From positions 124,001 to 188,000 of the forward strand of contig NZ_JAINRD010000008.1 of the NCBI RefSeq assembly GCF_020400605.1: a DNA stretch of 64,000 bases, given 5' to 3'. The notes below the pieces were generated by a model. The model had not been told where the DNA came from, searched no databases, and worked only from the letters and a program-made list of their open reading frames with translations. Numbering within the stretch: the stretch's first letter is position 1; every line of letters begins with the position of its first letter. Shown piece by piece: positions 43,919-53,300 of the stretch. The position numbers and the translations under genes are program-made. The DNA comes from Streptomyces aculeolatus. GTDB taxonomy: Bacteria; Actinomycetota; Actinomycetes; Streptomycetales; Streptomycetaceae.

Positions 43919-43990
43919 GCGCGGTTAGCTCAGCGGGAGAGCGCTTCCCTGACACGGAAGAGGTCACTGGTTCAATCCCAGTACCGCGCA
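43919..43990 (+). tRNA. tRNA-Val (anticodon GAC), second copy
   Basis: 72 nt. Acceptor GCGCGGT pairs with ACCGCGC, discriminator A, anticodon loop CTGACAC (GAC). The D-, anticodon and T-arms are nearly identical to the copy at 40965 while the acceptor stem differs. CCA is not encoded here. Confidence 0.95.
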
Positions 43991-44000
43991 CAGCAGAAGA

Positions 44001-44035
44001 CCGGAGGGCCGGAGCGATTCGCTCCGGCCCTCCGG
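44001..44035 (+). terminator. Terminator of tRNA-Val(GAC)
   Basis: 16-bp perfect stem ccggagggccggagcg / cgctccggccctccgg with a 3-base loop, 10 bases after the tRNA. Confidence 0.85.
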
Positions 44036-44086
44036 CGTGTGCCGTGCGGCCCCCCGCGGGGGCCGCACGGCCTCGGTCGGCCCGTA

Positions 44087-44374
44087 TCAGGACGAGAACA
44101 GCATCCGGGAGAAGCCGCCCTTGCGGTGCCCGTAGTGGCCGTGGCCGCCATGGCCGCCGTGGTGGCCGCCGCCCCAGCCCGGAGCCTGCTGCTGCGGGTA
44201 CCCCTGGGCGGCCGGGGGCGGCGGGGCCTGCTGTGCCCACTGGGACTCGAGTCGCGTCAGGGTCTCCAGCTCGCCGTAGTCGAGAAAGATCCCCCGGCAC
44301 CCGCTGCACTGCTCGATCTGCACGCCGTTGCGGTTGTACGTCTGCATCGGCGCACGGCACTTGGGACACTGCAT
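44087..44374 (-). CDS. TFIIB-type zinc-ribbon small protein
   Basis: 95 aa from ATG 44374 with GAGGG 5 bases upstream. MQCPKCRAPMQTYNRNGVQI is followed by EQCSGCRGIFLDYGELETL, giving two CxxC knuckles of a zf-TFIIB ribbon (about residues 3-45). The rest is Gln/Pro-rich then His/Gly-rich (GGGHHGGHGGHGHYGH), which may bind metal, and ends FSRMLFSS. The biochemical role is unknown. Confidence 0.85.
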   Translation of the reverse strand: MQCPKCRAPMQTYNRNGVQIEQCSGCRGIFLDYGELETLTRLESQWAQQAPPPPAAQGYPQQQAPGWGGGHHGGHGGHGHYGHRKGGFSRMLFSS

Positions 44375-44440
44375 GGTCGCCCTCAACTCCTCGGTTCTCC
44401 CGCCGCCACGGATGACGGACGGCGGCCATGGCTGCACAGC

Positions 44441-45580
44441 CTACGATGCGCCGCCCGGCCCCGTCCCGCCGTCCGCCCCGTCCCCCGTCCCGTCGCCCAT
44501 GGCGGCGATGCGGGCGCAGGCGGCGAGCAGGTCGTGGTCGGTGTCGTCCAGAGGCCGCACGCCCGTCGCGGCGTCCACGAGGCCGCGGGCGGCAAGCTGG
44601 ACGGTGAGGGTGCGGGCCGGCAGGTCGACCTCGGGCGGCCACAGGTCGTCGCCGGGGGCGACGGCGGGGCCGCCGGCGGCGCGGTAGCCGGCGAGGAAGG
44701 CGGCCCAGTCGGGGGCGGGGAGGAGGCCCGTGGCATAGCCGGCGGCGGGGCGGGCGAGGTCCCAGGCGGGCTCGCCGAGGCCGAGGTCGTCGACGTCGAT
44801 GAGGTGCCAGGGCCCGTCGGGGGCGGGGTGGCGCACGAGTTGGCCGAGGTGGAGGTCGCCGTGGCAGAGGAGGGCGCGGGGCTGCGCGCGGGGCTCCTCG
44901 TCACGGGCCCAGGAGGGCAGCCGCTCCCAGGCCCGCAGGACGAGGGCGGCGGCGGAGGTGCGCTCCTGCGCGGGACCGGGGCCGGCGGGAGCGGGGTCCG
45001 GTGCCAGAGCGGGGTCCGGCGCGAGGGCCGGGGCCGACGCGAGGGCCGGCGCGGGTGCGGGGGCCGGCACGGTCGGAGCGCCGACGTACGGCGCCGGGGC
45101 GGCGTCCGCGGGGGCACGGGGCGCGGGTACGGGGGCAGCGACCCGGGCGGCGAGCGTCGTGCGGAGCGCCGCGACCGCACGGGCCGCGTTCGCCGGTCCT
45201 GACATCGGCGGCAGAGGGCCCGGCAGCCGGCCCACCGGTATCGCGTGCAGCCGGGCCGTGAGGTGCCCCGCCTCCCACCACGGCGCCGCCTCCGGGGCGT
45301 CCGGCGCCACCGGGGCCCCGTACGGCCAGCGGCTCACGTGGCGGCCCTCGACGGGGCCGGTCAGCCCGCCGAGCGGCGTCAGCAGGATGCCCGCGAGCAG
45401 CGGGTGGGCGGCCACCCGCAGCCGGGCGGCGAGGGCGGCGGGGTCCAGGCGCGGGGCGTGGGCCTTGAGTACGGTGCCCCCGCTGCGTACGACGGTCACG
45501 TCCGGGCGGTCGACGATCACCACGGGCTCGCCGGCCCCCCGGCTCAGCTCCGCCAGCCGGTCGACGAGGCGTACGCGCAC
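44441..45580 (-). CDS. APH/maltokinase-like phosphotransferase with Pro/Ala-rich insert
   Basis: 379 aa, GTG start. The kinase fold of the aminoglycoside phosphotransferase superfamily is shown by LLCHGDLHLGQLVRHP (catalytic Asp; Gln at the position usually Asn, as in maltokinases) and LIDVDDLGLGEPAWDLARPA (metal-binding Asp). Residues about 140-205 are a Pro/Ala repeat (PAPAPALASAPALAPDPALA) that looks like an expanded linker between the lobes. The substrate is unknown; it need not be a resistance enzyme. It is 66 bp upstream of the zinc-ribbon gene. Confidence 0.85.
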   Translation of the reverse strand: MRVRLVDRLAELSRGAGEPVVIVDRPDVTVVRSGGTVLKAHAPRLDPAALAARLRVAAHPLLAGILLTPLGGLTGPVEGRHVSRWPYGAPVAPDAPEAAPWWEAGHLTARLHAIPVGRLPGPLPPMSGPANAARAVAALRTTLAARVAAPVPAPRAPADAAPAPYVGAPTVPAPAPAPALASAPALAPDPALAPDPAPAGPGPAQERTSAAALVLRAWERLPSWARDEEPRAQPRALLCHGDLHLGQLVRHPAPDGPWHLIDVDDLGLGEPAWDLARPAAGYATGLLPAPDWAAFLAGYRAAGGPAVAPGDDLWPPEVDLPARTLTVQLAARGLVDAATGVRPLDDTDHDLLAACARIAAMGDGTGDGADGGTGPGGAS

Positions 45581-45745
45581 CGGCTCATCCTAAGTGCTGT
45601 CCCGACGGCCGACCCGGCCCGGAAAACGCGTAGCCCGGGCGTCTCCCCAGACGCCCGGGCGTACACGTCCGTCCGCCGCACCCCCGTCCCCACGGGGCTG
45701 AGCCGGCTGTCCCCGGCCCGGGCCGCTCTCCCGGGCCTGACGGGG

Positions 45746-45952
45746 CTAGTGCCCCATCATTCCGGCCACGGACGACGCATGTGTGATGACCGCTTCCCAG
45801 CCGCCGAAGACGACGGTGAGGACGATCGCCAGGGGCAGCACCATCGCGAGGGCGACCAGCGGGTGCCTGCGCTCCGACGGCTGTGCGCCGAACGCGGCGA
45901 GCGCCCCGGCGACGGCCTTGGGCCGTGCGGCGTGCTCCGCTGTTCTCTCCAT
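45746..45952 (-). CDS. 68-aa single-span membrane protein
   Basis: From ATG 45952 (GTGGGAAC upstream): MERTAEHAARPKAVAGALAA, then LVALAMVLPLAIVLTVVFGG as one transmembrane helix, ending SVAGMMGH. An alternative start at 46048 adds low-complexity Arg/Pro residues. No family recognised. Confidence 0.65.
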   Translation of the reverse strand: MERTAEHAARPKAVAGALAAFGAQPSERRHPLVALAMVLPLAIVLTVVFGGWEAVITHASSVAGMMGH

Positions 45953-46136
45953 GGTTCCCACTCCTGTGTTGGGGCGGCGGGCGTCCGACCTCGGGGGACG
46001 AGTGCTGCGCCCGCCGCTTGACGACAACATTAGGGAAATGATCGGCACGGGTCGTCATGCCCGCGTACCGATTGCCTGGCCTCCCGGAGGATGACTGAGG
46101 CGGGAAGTCGCTACTCCCATGGGTGGAGACCGCGTA

Positions 46137-46391
46137 CTACGTCCCGGGGTCTTCCCCGACAGGGACCTCGCCGTCCGACCGCGGCACGGGCTGCTCCACC
46201 AGGGCGAGCACCCTGGTGGCCATGAACCGCGCCGTGCGCACCACCGACCCGCTGCGCGTCACCTCGCTCACCTCGACCACGCCCCGGCGCACCGACGTCT
46301 CGACCCTCCGGCCGGCGCGCGAGGCCACCACCTGGTACGTCCTCGTCGTGTCCCCCGCGTCCACGACTATCTCCACTCGATCGCCCTTCAC
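46137..46391 (-). CDS. Small soluble protein of unknown function
   Basis: 84 aa if GTG 46391 is used (MKGDRVEIVVDAGDTTRTYQ); a longer form could begin at 46481. It is rich in Arg, Val and Thr, beta-strand-like (VVASRAGRRVETSVRRGVVE), with no membrane segment. The pattern suggests a small beta-barrel or a regulatory partner of the kinase gene that diverges from it 170 bp away. No family recognised; start uncertain. Confidence 0.5.
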   Translation of the reverse strand: MKGDRVEIVVDAGDTTRTYQVVASRAGRRVETSVRRGVVEVSEVTRSGSVVRTARFMATRVLALVEQPVPRSDGEVPVGEDPGT

Positions 46392-46561
46392 CTGTCCCGC
46401 ATCCCCCTTCCTAGGGGCCGCACTTGGGCCCGGCAATACCTCCAGGATCCCACCCGGGACTGACAATTCGGCCCGCCGCACGGCGCCCTGCCAGCGCGAG
46501 CGGCGGTCAAGTCCGTAAGCTGTGCACGGCAGACAGACCGGGCAGCGGGGATGGTTACGGT

Positions 46562-47869
46562 ATGGCGATGATGCGGCTCCGTCGTGAGGATCCGCGTGTC
46601 GTCGGCTCGTTCCGGATCCACCGGCGGCTCGGCGCGGGCGGCATGGGCGTGGTCTACCTGGGCTCGGACCGGCGCGGCCAGCGGGTCGCGCTGAAGGTGA
46701 TCCGGCCGGATCTGGCGGAGGATCAGGAGTTCCGCTCGCGGTTCGCCCGCGAGGTCTCCGCCGCCCGGCGGATCCGCGGCGGCTGCACGGCCCGGCTGGT
46801 GGCGGCCGACCTGGACGCGGACCGCCCGTGGTTCGCCACGCAGTACGTACCGGGGCCCTCCCTCCACGACAAGGTCGGCGACGAGGGGCCGCTCATGGCC
46901 GCCCGGGTCGCGGCGATCGGCGCGGCGCTCTCGGAGGGCCTGGTCGCCGTGCACGAGGCGGGCGTGGTGCACCGCGACCTGAAGCCGTCCAACATCCTGC
47001 TCTCCCCCAAGGGCCCGCGGATCATCGACTTCGGCATCGCCTGGGCGACGGGCGCCTCCACGCTGACGCACGTCGGGACGGCGGTCGGCTCCCCCGGGTT
47101 CCTGGCGCCCGAGCAGGTGCGGGGGCAGCCGGTGACGCCGGCGAGCGACGTCTTCTCGCTGGGCGCCACGCTCGCGTACGCGACGACGGGCGACTCGCCG
47201 TTCGGCCAGGGCAGTTCCGAGGTCATGCTCTACCGGGTGGTGCACGAGGAGCCGCTGCTCGACGGGGTGCCGGACGCGCTGGCGCCGCTGCTGCGCACGT
47301 GCCTGGCGAAGACGCCGGACGACCGGCCCTCGACGCTTCAGCTGTCGCTGCGGCTGAAGGAGATCGCGGCCCGCGAGACGCACGGCCCGGGGCCGGAGGC
47401 CGCCCCGCCGCGCCGTGCCGCGGCGGACCGGGCGGCCCCGGGCCCGACGGCCGCGCACCGGCCGCCGCCTCCGCGGGCGACGGGCGCGGGCCGGCCGGGG
47501 CCCGGGACGGGTGCCGCGCAGCGCCCGGGGCCGCAGGGCGCCGGGCGGCCGGGCGCCGCGCAGCGGCCCGGACCGGCGCAGCGGCCGGGGCAGCGCGCGG
47601 GGCGCGGTGCGGCGCGAGGGCCGGCGGCGGAGCGGGGCCGGCCGGGCGCGGAGCGCGGGCGGCCGGCGGAGCAGCGCACGCAGGGGTCGCGGAGCGGCGG
47701 GCCGCGCGAGGGCGTGGCGTCGGCGCCGCGGAAGCCGGCGCCGCAGCGCCGGCCGGTGCCGGACGCCCGGGCGCGGATGATGCGGCAGCGGCTGATCGTG
47801 TTCGTGACGGTGACGCTGCTGGTCGCGCTCGGTATCGCCGCGGCCCAGGGCTGCCAGGGCCCGCTCTAG
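46562..47869 (+). CDS. Membrane-anchored Ser/Thr protein kinase (PknB-like)
   Basis: 435 aa from ATG 46562; ATGs at 46568 and 46571 are alternatives. The Hanks-type kinase domain (about 15-280) has LGAGGMGVVYLG (P-loop), ALKVI (ATP lysine), VVHRDLKPSNILL (catalytic loop), IDFGIAW (DFG) and SPGFLAPEQV (activation segment). An Arg/Pro/Gly/Ala linker of about 130 residues leads to one C-terminal membrane helix (LIVFVTVTLLVALGIAAAQG) and a very short external tail without PASTA domains. It probably phosphorylates cytosolic targets; the input signal is not visible. Confidence 0.93.
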   Translation: MAMMRLRREDPRVVGSFRIHRRLGAGGMGVVYLGSDRRGQRVALKVIRPDLAEDQEFRSRFAREVSAARRIRGGCTARLVAADLDADRPWFATQYVPGPSLHDKVGDEGPLMAARVAAIGAALSEGLVAVHEAGVVHRDLKPSNILLSPKGPRIIDFGIAWATGASTLTHVGTAVGSPGFLAPEQVRGQPVTPASDVFSLGATLAYATTGDSPFGQGSSEVMLYRVVHEEPLLDGVPDALAPLLRTCLAKTPDDRPSTLQLSLRLKEIAARETHGPGPEAAPPRRAAADRAAPGPTAAHRPPPPRATGAGRPGPGTGAAQRPGPQGAGRPGAAQRPGPAQRPGQRAGRGAARGPAAERGRPGAERGRPAEQRTQGSRSGGPREGVASAPRKPAPQRRPVPDARARMMRQRLIVFVTVTLLVALGIAAAQGCQGPL

Positions 47870-47980
47870 TACACCCCGTGGATCACCCCGGGGCGCAACG
47901 CCGCGGGGTGGTCCACCGCGTACGCGGCGGCGCTGCGGCGGTTTTCGGCCACGCCCCTGGGCCGCGGCGCCGCGCCGGGT

Positions 47981-48799
47981 TCAGCCCTCCGCGGGTGCCG
48001 TCGCCACCGCGTAGAACGCGACCGCCGCGGCGGCGCCGACGTTGAGCGAGTCGACGCCGTTCGACATCGGGATACGCACCCACTGGTCCGCCGCCCGCAG
48101 CGCCCCCGCCGACAGCCCCGCGCCCTCCGTGCCCAGCATCAGCGCGACCCGCGGCAGCCGCTGCGGCGCCGCCTCGGTGATCGGCACCGCCCGCTCGTCC
48201 GGGGTGAGGGCGACGAGGGTGAAGCCCGCCTCGCGGACCGTCTCCAGGCTCCGCGGCCAGGAGGCCAGCCGCGCGTACGGGACGTGGAAGACGGCGCCCA
48301 TGGAGACCTTCACCGACCGCCGGTACAGCGGGTCGGCGCAGTCCGGCGAGAGCAGCACGGCGTCCATGCCGAGGGCGGCGGCGCTGCGGAACACGGCACC
48401 GACGTTGGTGTGGTCGTTGACGGTCTCCAGCACCGCGACGCGGCGGGCGCCCGCCAGCAGCCCGGCGGCGTCCGGCAGCGGCTTGCGGCGCACGGAGGCG
48501 AGCGCGCCGCGGTGTACGTGGTAGCCGGTGACCTGCTCGGCCAGGTCGGTGCCGACGACGTACACGGGTGCCGGCAGCGCGTCGATGACGTCCCGCATCA
48601 CGTCGACCCACTTGGCGGAGAGCATCATGGAGCGGGTCTCGTAGCCGGTCTCGATCGCGCGCCGGATGACCTTGTCGCCCTCGGCGATGAACAGCCCCTC
48701 CGCCGGCTCGCGGCGGCGGCGCAGTTCGACGTCGGTGAGGCCGGCGTAGTCCGACAGGCGCGGGTCGTCGGGGTCGTCGATCGTGATGAGTTCTGCCAC
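47981..48799 (-). CDS. SpoU/TrmH-family RNA 2'-O-methyltransferase
   Basis: 272 aa, GTG start. An N-terminal substrate-binding domain with EGLFIAEGDKVIRRAIETGY precedes the SPOUT knot. SPOUT motifs are NDHTNVGAVFRSAAALG, LMLGTEGAGLS and IPMSNGVDSLNVGAAAAVAF. It uses S-adenosylmethionine to methylate a ribose in tRNA or rRNA; target unknown. Thiostrepton-type resistance methylases belong to this superfamily, but nothing here points to a producer cluster. Confidence 0.92.
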   Translation of the reverse strand: MAELITIDDPDDPRLSDYAGLTDVELRRRREPAEGLFIAEGDKVIRRAIETGYETRSMMLSAKWVDVMRDVIDALPAPVYVVGTDLAEQVTGYHVHRGALASVRRKPLPDAAGLLAGARRVAVLETVNDHTNVGAVFRSAAALGMDAVLLSPDCADPLYRRSVKVSMGAVFHVPYARLASWPRSLETVREAGFTLVALTPDERAVPITEAAPQRLPRVALMLGTEGAGLSAGALRAADQWVRIPMSNGVDSLNVGAAAAVAFYAVATAPAEG

Positions 48800-48887
48800 G
48801 GCACGATCCTGCCGTGCCGCGGGCCGGATTCCGACGCCGGGGGTACGTGGCGGGGCCGCCCCCGCCGCACCGGCTGCCGTCCCCTCC

Positions 48888-50129
48888 TCAGCCGGCCGGG
48901 CGGGCCGCCACCTCGCCGACGACGATCACCGCGGGCGGCCGCACCCCCTCGCGCGCCACCGCCGCCGCGGCCGTGGCGAGCGTCGCGTCCACCCGGCGCT
49001 GCGCCGCCGTCGTGCCCTCCTGCACGATCGCCACCGGCGTCGCCGGGTCGCGCCCCTCGCGTACGAGCGTGTCCGCGATGGCCCCGAGGCGCTCCACGGC
49101 CATCAGCAGCACGAGCGTGCCGCGCAGCCGCGCGAGCGCCGGCCAGTCGACGAGCGAACGCTCGTCGTCGGGCGCGACGTGGCCGCTGACGACCGTGAAC
49201 TCGTGCGTCACGCCGCGGTGCGTCACCGGGATGCCGGCCGCCGCCGGCACGCTGATCGCGCTGGTGACGCCCGGCACCACCGTGCAGGGCACGCCCGCCC
49301 GCGCCAGCGCCTCCGCCTCCTCCATGCCGCGGCCGAAGACGAACGGGTCGCCGCCCTTGAGCCGGACGACCGCCTTGCCGGCCCTGGCGTGCTGGATCAG
49401 CGCGTCGTTGATGGCCTGCTGGGCCATGGCCCGGCCGTACGGGATCTTCGCGGCGTCGATCACCTCGACGTGCGGCGGCAGTTCGTCCAGCAGGTCGCGG
49501 GGGCCGAGGCGGTCGGCGATGACGACATCGGCCTCGGCGAGCAGCCGGCGGCCCCGGACGGTGATCAGGTCGGGGTCGCCGGGGCCGCCGCCGACGAGGG
49601 CGACGCCGGGGGCGCGCGTGCGGTGGCGCGGGGCACCGAGGGTGCCGTCGCGCAGGCCCTCCACGACGGCGTCGCGGACGGCGGCGGAGCGGCGCGGATC
49701 GCTGCCGGTGAGCACGGCGACGGTGACGCCCTCGCTGCGGCCGGTGGCCGGAGTCCAGGCGGTGGCGGCGGAGGCGTCGTCGCTGCGTACGCACCAGACG
49801 CGGCGGCGCTCGGCCTCGGCGGAGGCGGCGGCGTTGGCCTCGGGGTCGCGGGTGGCCACGACGGCGTACCAGGCGCCCTCCAGGTCCCCGTCCGCGTACC
49901 GCCGCCGCTCCCACGTCAGCTCGCCGGCGTCGGCCATCGCCTCCACCGAGGGGGTGGCGGACGGCGAGACGAGCGTGACCCGGGCGCCGGCGGCGAGCAG
50001 CGCGGGCAGCCGGCGCTGGGCGACCTGGCCGCCGCCGAGGACGACGACGCGCCGGCCCGCGAGGCGCAGCCCTACGGGGTACGGAGACGCGTCGGCACCG
50101 GGGGCGGGGTGGGCGGGGGGACGGGACAT
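48888..50129 (-). CDS. cobA: Uroporphyrinogen-III C-methyltransferase fused to siroheme synthase-like domain (CysG-like)
   Basis: 413 aa from ATG 50129. The N-terminal Rossmann domain (LAGRRVVVLGGGQVAQRRLP, about 20-160) matches precorrin-2 dehydrogenase/ferrochelatase. From about 165 there is a SUMT domain with VALVGGGPGDPDLITVRGRR, VVRLKGGDPFVFGRGMEE and CTVVPGVTSAISVPAAAGIP. It makes precorrin-2 from uroporphyrinogen III by two SAM-dependent methylations, for siroheme and cobalamin. It sits beside the CobT and CobL genes on the same strand. Confidence 0.93.
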   Translation of the reverse strand: MSRPPAHPAPGADASPYPVGLRLAGRRVVVLGGGQVAQRRLPALLAAGARVTLVSPSATPSVEAMADAGELTWERRRYADGDLEGAWYAVVATRDPEANAAASAEAERRRVWCVRSDDASAATAWTPATGRSEGVTVAVLTGSDPRRSAAVRDAVVEGLRDGTLGAPRHRTRAPGVALVGGGPGDPDLITVRGRRLLAEADVVIADRLGPRDLLDELPPHVEVIDAAKIPYGRAMAQQAINDALIQHARAGKAVVRLKGGDPFVFGRGMEEAEALARAGVPCTVVPGVTSAISVPAAAGIPVTHRGVTHEFTVVSGHVAPDDERSLVDWPALARLRGTLVLLMAVERLGAIADTLVREGRDPATPVAIVQEGTTAAQRRVDATLATAAAAVAREGVRPPAVIVVGEVAARPAG

Positions 50130-50190
50130 GGCGGAGCGGCTCCTCGTACGGTGGGCCGGCCGCTGCGGCGCTGGAGCGGCGGTTCCTCGC

Positions 50191-50234
50191 GGACTGCGGA
50201 CTGCGGACTGCGGACTGCGGGACTGCGAGACTGC
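50191..50234 (-). repeat. Tandem heptamer repeat (GGACTGC)
   Basis: Four perfect adjacent copies of ggactgc (50191-50218) are followed by two spaced copies of actgc, in the 208-bp gap between cobA and the bluB-cobT gene. Copy number may vary between strains. No promoter function is evident. Confidence 0.8.
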
Positions 50235-50337
50235 GGTCGGTGGCGCGGGCCGCGGCCGGCGCCGGGGGCGGGGCGCGCGGGCCCGCGACGCCAACCCTAT
50301 GGCCTGCGCCGGAGCCGCGGCGCGGCGAACGCCCCGC

Positions 50338-53300
50338 TCAGCCCTTCTCCGTCACGCCCGCCGCGTCGAACGTCGCCACCTCGTGCATCGCCCGCGCCGC
50401 GCTCTGCACCAGCGGCAGCGCCAGCAGCGCGCCGGTGCCCTCGCCGAGGCGCAGGTCCAGGTCGATCAGCGGGCGCAGCCCCAGCTTCGTCAGCGCCGCC
50501 GTGTGCCCCGGCTCCGGGCTGCGGTGGCCGGCGATGCACGCCGCCAGCGCCTCCGGGGCCACCGCGCGGGCGACCAGCGCCGCGGCGCCGGCGCTCACGC
50601 CGTCCAGGACGACGGGCGTGCGCAGCGAGGAGCCGGCGAGGATGAAGCCGACGAGCGCGGCGTGCTCCAGGCCGCCGACCGCGGCCAGCACGCCGATCGG
50701 GTCGGACGGGTCGGGGCGGTTGACCTCGATGGCGCGGCGGACGGCCTCGACCTTGCGGGCGTACGTCTCGTCGTCGACGCCGGTGCCGCGGCCGGTCACC
50801 TCGGCGGCCTCGGAGTCGGTGAAGACGGCGATGATCGCGGCGGACGCGGTGGTGTTCGCGATGCCCATCTCGCCGGTCAGCAGCGCCTTGTTGCCGGCGG
50901 CGACGAGGTCCCGGGCGGTCTCGATGCCGACCTCGACGGCCCGCAGCACCTCCTCGCGGGTCATCGCGGGGCCCGCGGTCATGTCCGCGGTCCCCTTGCG
51001 CACCTTGCGCGGCACGAGGCCGGCGGTGGCGGGCAGTTCCGCGGCCACCCCGGCGTCCACGACGCACACCTCGGCGCCGACCTGGGCGGCGAAGGCGTTG
51101 CAGACGGCGCCGGCGCCGAGGAAGTTGGCGACCATCTGGCCGGTGACCTCCTGCGGCCAGGGCGTGACGCCCTGCGCGTGCACCCCGTGGTCGCCGGCGA
51201 AGACCGCGACGGCCGCGGGCTCCGGCACCGGCGGCGGGCACTTCCGGGACAGGCCGCAGAGCTGCGCCGAGATGATCTCCAGCATGCCGAGCGAACCGGC
51301 CGGCTTCGTCATCCGCTTCTGCCGCTCCCATGCCTCGCCGAGCGCCTTCGCGTCCAGCGGGCGGATGCCCTCCAGGGTCTCGGCGAGCAGGTCGTGCGGG
51401 TCCTCGCCGGGCAGGGCGCGGCGGCCGTAGCTCTCCTCGTGGACGACCCAGGACAGCGGGCGGCGCTTGGACCAGCCGGCCTGCACCAGCTCCGGCTCGT
51501 CGGGGAACTCGTCGACGTAGCCGACGCAGAGGTACGCCACGACGTCCAGGTGCTCCGGCAGGTCCAGCTCGCGGACGAGTTCGCGCTCGTCGAAGAAGCT
51601 GACCCAGCCGACTCCGAGGCCCTCGGCGCGGGCGGCGAGCCAGAGGTTCTCGACGGCGAGCGCGGAGGAGTACGGGGCCATCTGCGGCTGGGTGTGCCGG
51701 CCGAGGGTGTGCCGGCCGCCGCGGGTGGGGTCGGCGGTGACGACGATGTTCACCGGGGTGTCCCGGATGGCCTCGACCTTCAGCTCCTTGAACTGCTTCG
51801 CGCGGCCCTTGGGCAGGCTCTTCGCGTACGCCTCGCGCTGGCGGCGGGCCAGCTCGTGCATCCGGTGGCGGGTCTCCTCGGAGCGGATGACGACGAAGTC
51901 CCAGGGCTGGGAGTGGCCGACGCTGGGGGCGGTGTGGGCGGCCTCCAGGACGCGCAGCAGCACCTCGTGGGGTACGGGGTCGGAGCGGAAGCCGTTGCGG
52001 ATGTCGCGGCGTTCGCGCATGACGCGGTGGACGGCCGCGCGCTCGGCGTCGGCGAACCCGGGCGCGGCGTCGGGGGTTCCCGGGGCGTCCGCCGGGGTGC
52101 CGGGTGCGGCTGCCGCGGGTGCGGGTACGGAGTCGGCGGTGGGAGCGCCGGCGACGGGCGGCGGGGTGGCCGCGGCGGGGGTGCCGGCGGCGTCCGCCGG
52201 GGTGGCCGGCGCCTCGTTCGCGGGGGCGGGTCCGGGTGCGGCGGAGGCTTGCGCCGGTACGGAGGCGCCGGGCGCCGCCGCGTCCTGCGCCTGCCCGTCG
52301 CCGCCCGTGCCGGCGGCGTCGACCGGCGCGCTCACGGCGGTGCCGCGCCGCCGGCGGCCGCGGATCTGCGTCACGGGGGCGCCGGCGCGCGGCGCGTTGT
52401 CACCCGCGGGGCGGGCCTCGGCCGACGAGTCGGCCGCCGCTTCCCCGGCGGCGCCGGAGGGGGTGGCCTGCGCGCTGTTCTGGACGCCCAGCGAAACGCC
52501 GCGCCGTCCGCCGGCGGCGGCGTGCACGGCGCCCGCGGGGGCGGCTTCGTCGCTCGCGGCCCGCGCGGCGGGTACCGCGGGCTGCGCGCCGGGCACGGCC
52601 TGGCCGTTCGCCGCCCGTGCCCTGGCGCCGTTCACGGGCTGCCCGTTGGCCACGGCGTGCAGCACGGCCCCGTCCGCGTGCTGCGCTGCGGCGACGTCCT
52701 GGCCGGCCGGCCGGTCCGGGGCGTTGCCGCGGTCCGGCGCCGGGTCGCCCGGCGCGTTCGCGCCGGTCGGGGCGACGCCGTCGTCCTCGGTACGGGCCGC
52801 GGAGCCGTCGCCGGGCACGGCCTGGAGGACGGCTTCGTCCGCCGGGCGGGCCCGCGTGGCGGAGCCGTCCTGAGGGGCGGGCACGTCGTGGGACACGGCA
52901 CCGGCGGCGGGCCGCCCGTCCGGCACCCGGCTGCCTGCGGAGCCCTCGGGCCCGCCCGGTGCGGCGTGGGCCCCGCCCCCGTTCGCGGTGTGCACAACGG
53001 ACGTCCGGACCTCGCCGGAGCCCTCTGCCCCGGTGGGCACGGCGGTGGTGGCGGCGGGCCGGGCCGCGGCGCCGCCACGGGACTTGCCCCCGCGTACGGA
53101 GCGCTGCTCGGAGCCGGTCGCGGCACCACCCGGCGCCTGCCCCTCGGCGCCACCGGCGCCGTGCGGGGCGGCGGGCTGCGGGGCGATCCCGTTCCCGGAG
53201 CCGGCACCCGGCGCCTGCACCCCGGCGAGGCCCTCCGGACTGCCCGACACGGCCGCGGCAGCGGCCAGTCGGCCGTCCCGTACGGCGTGCGGCGCGGGCC

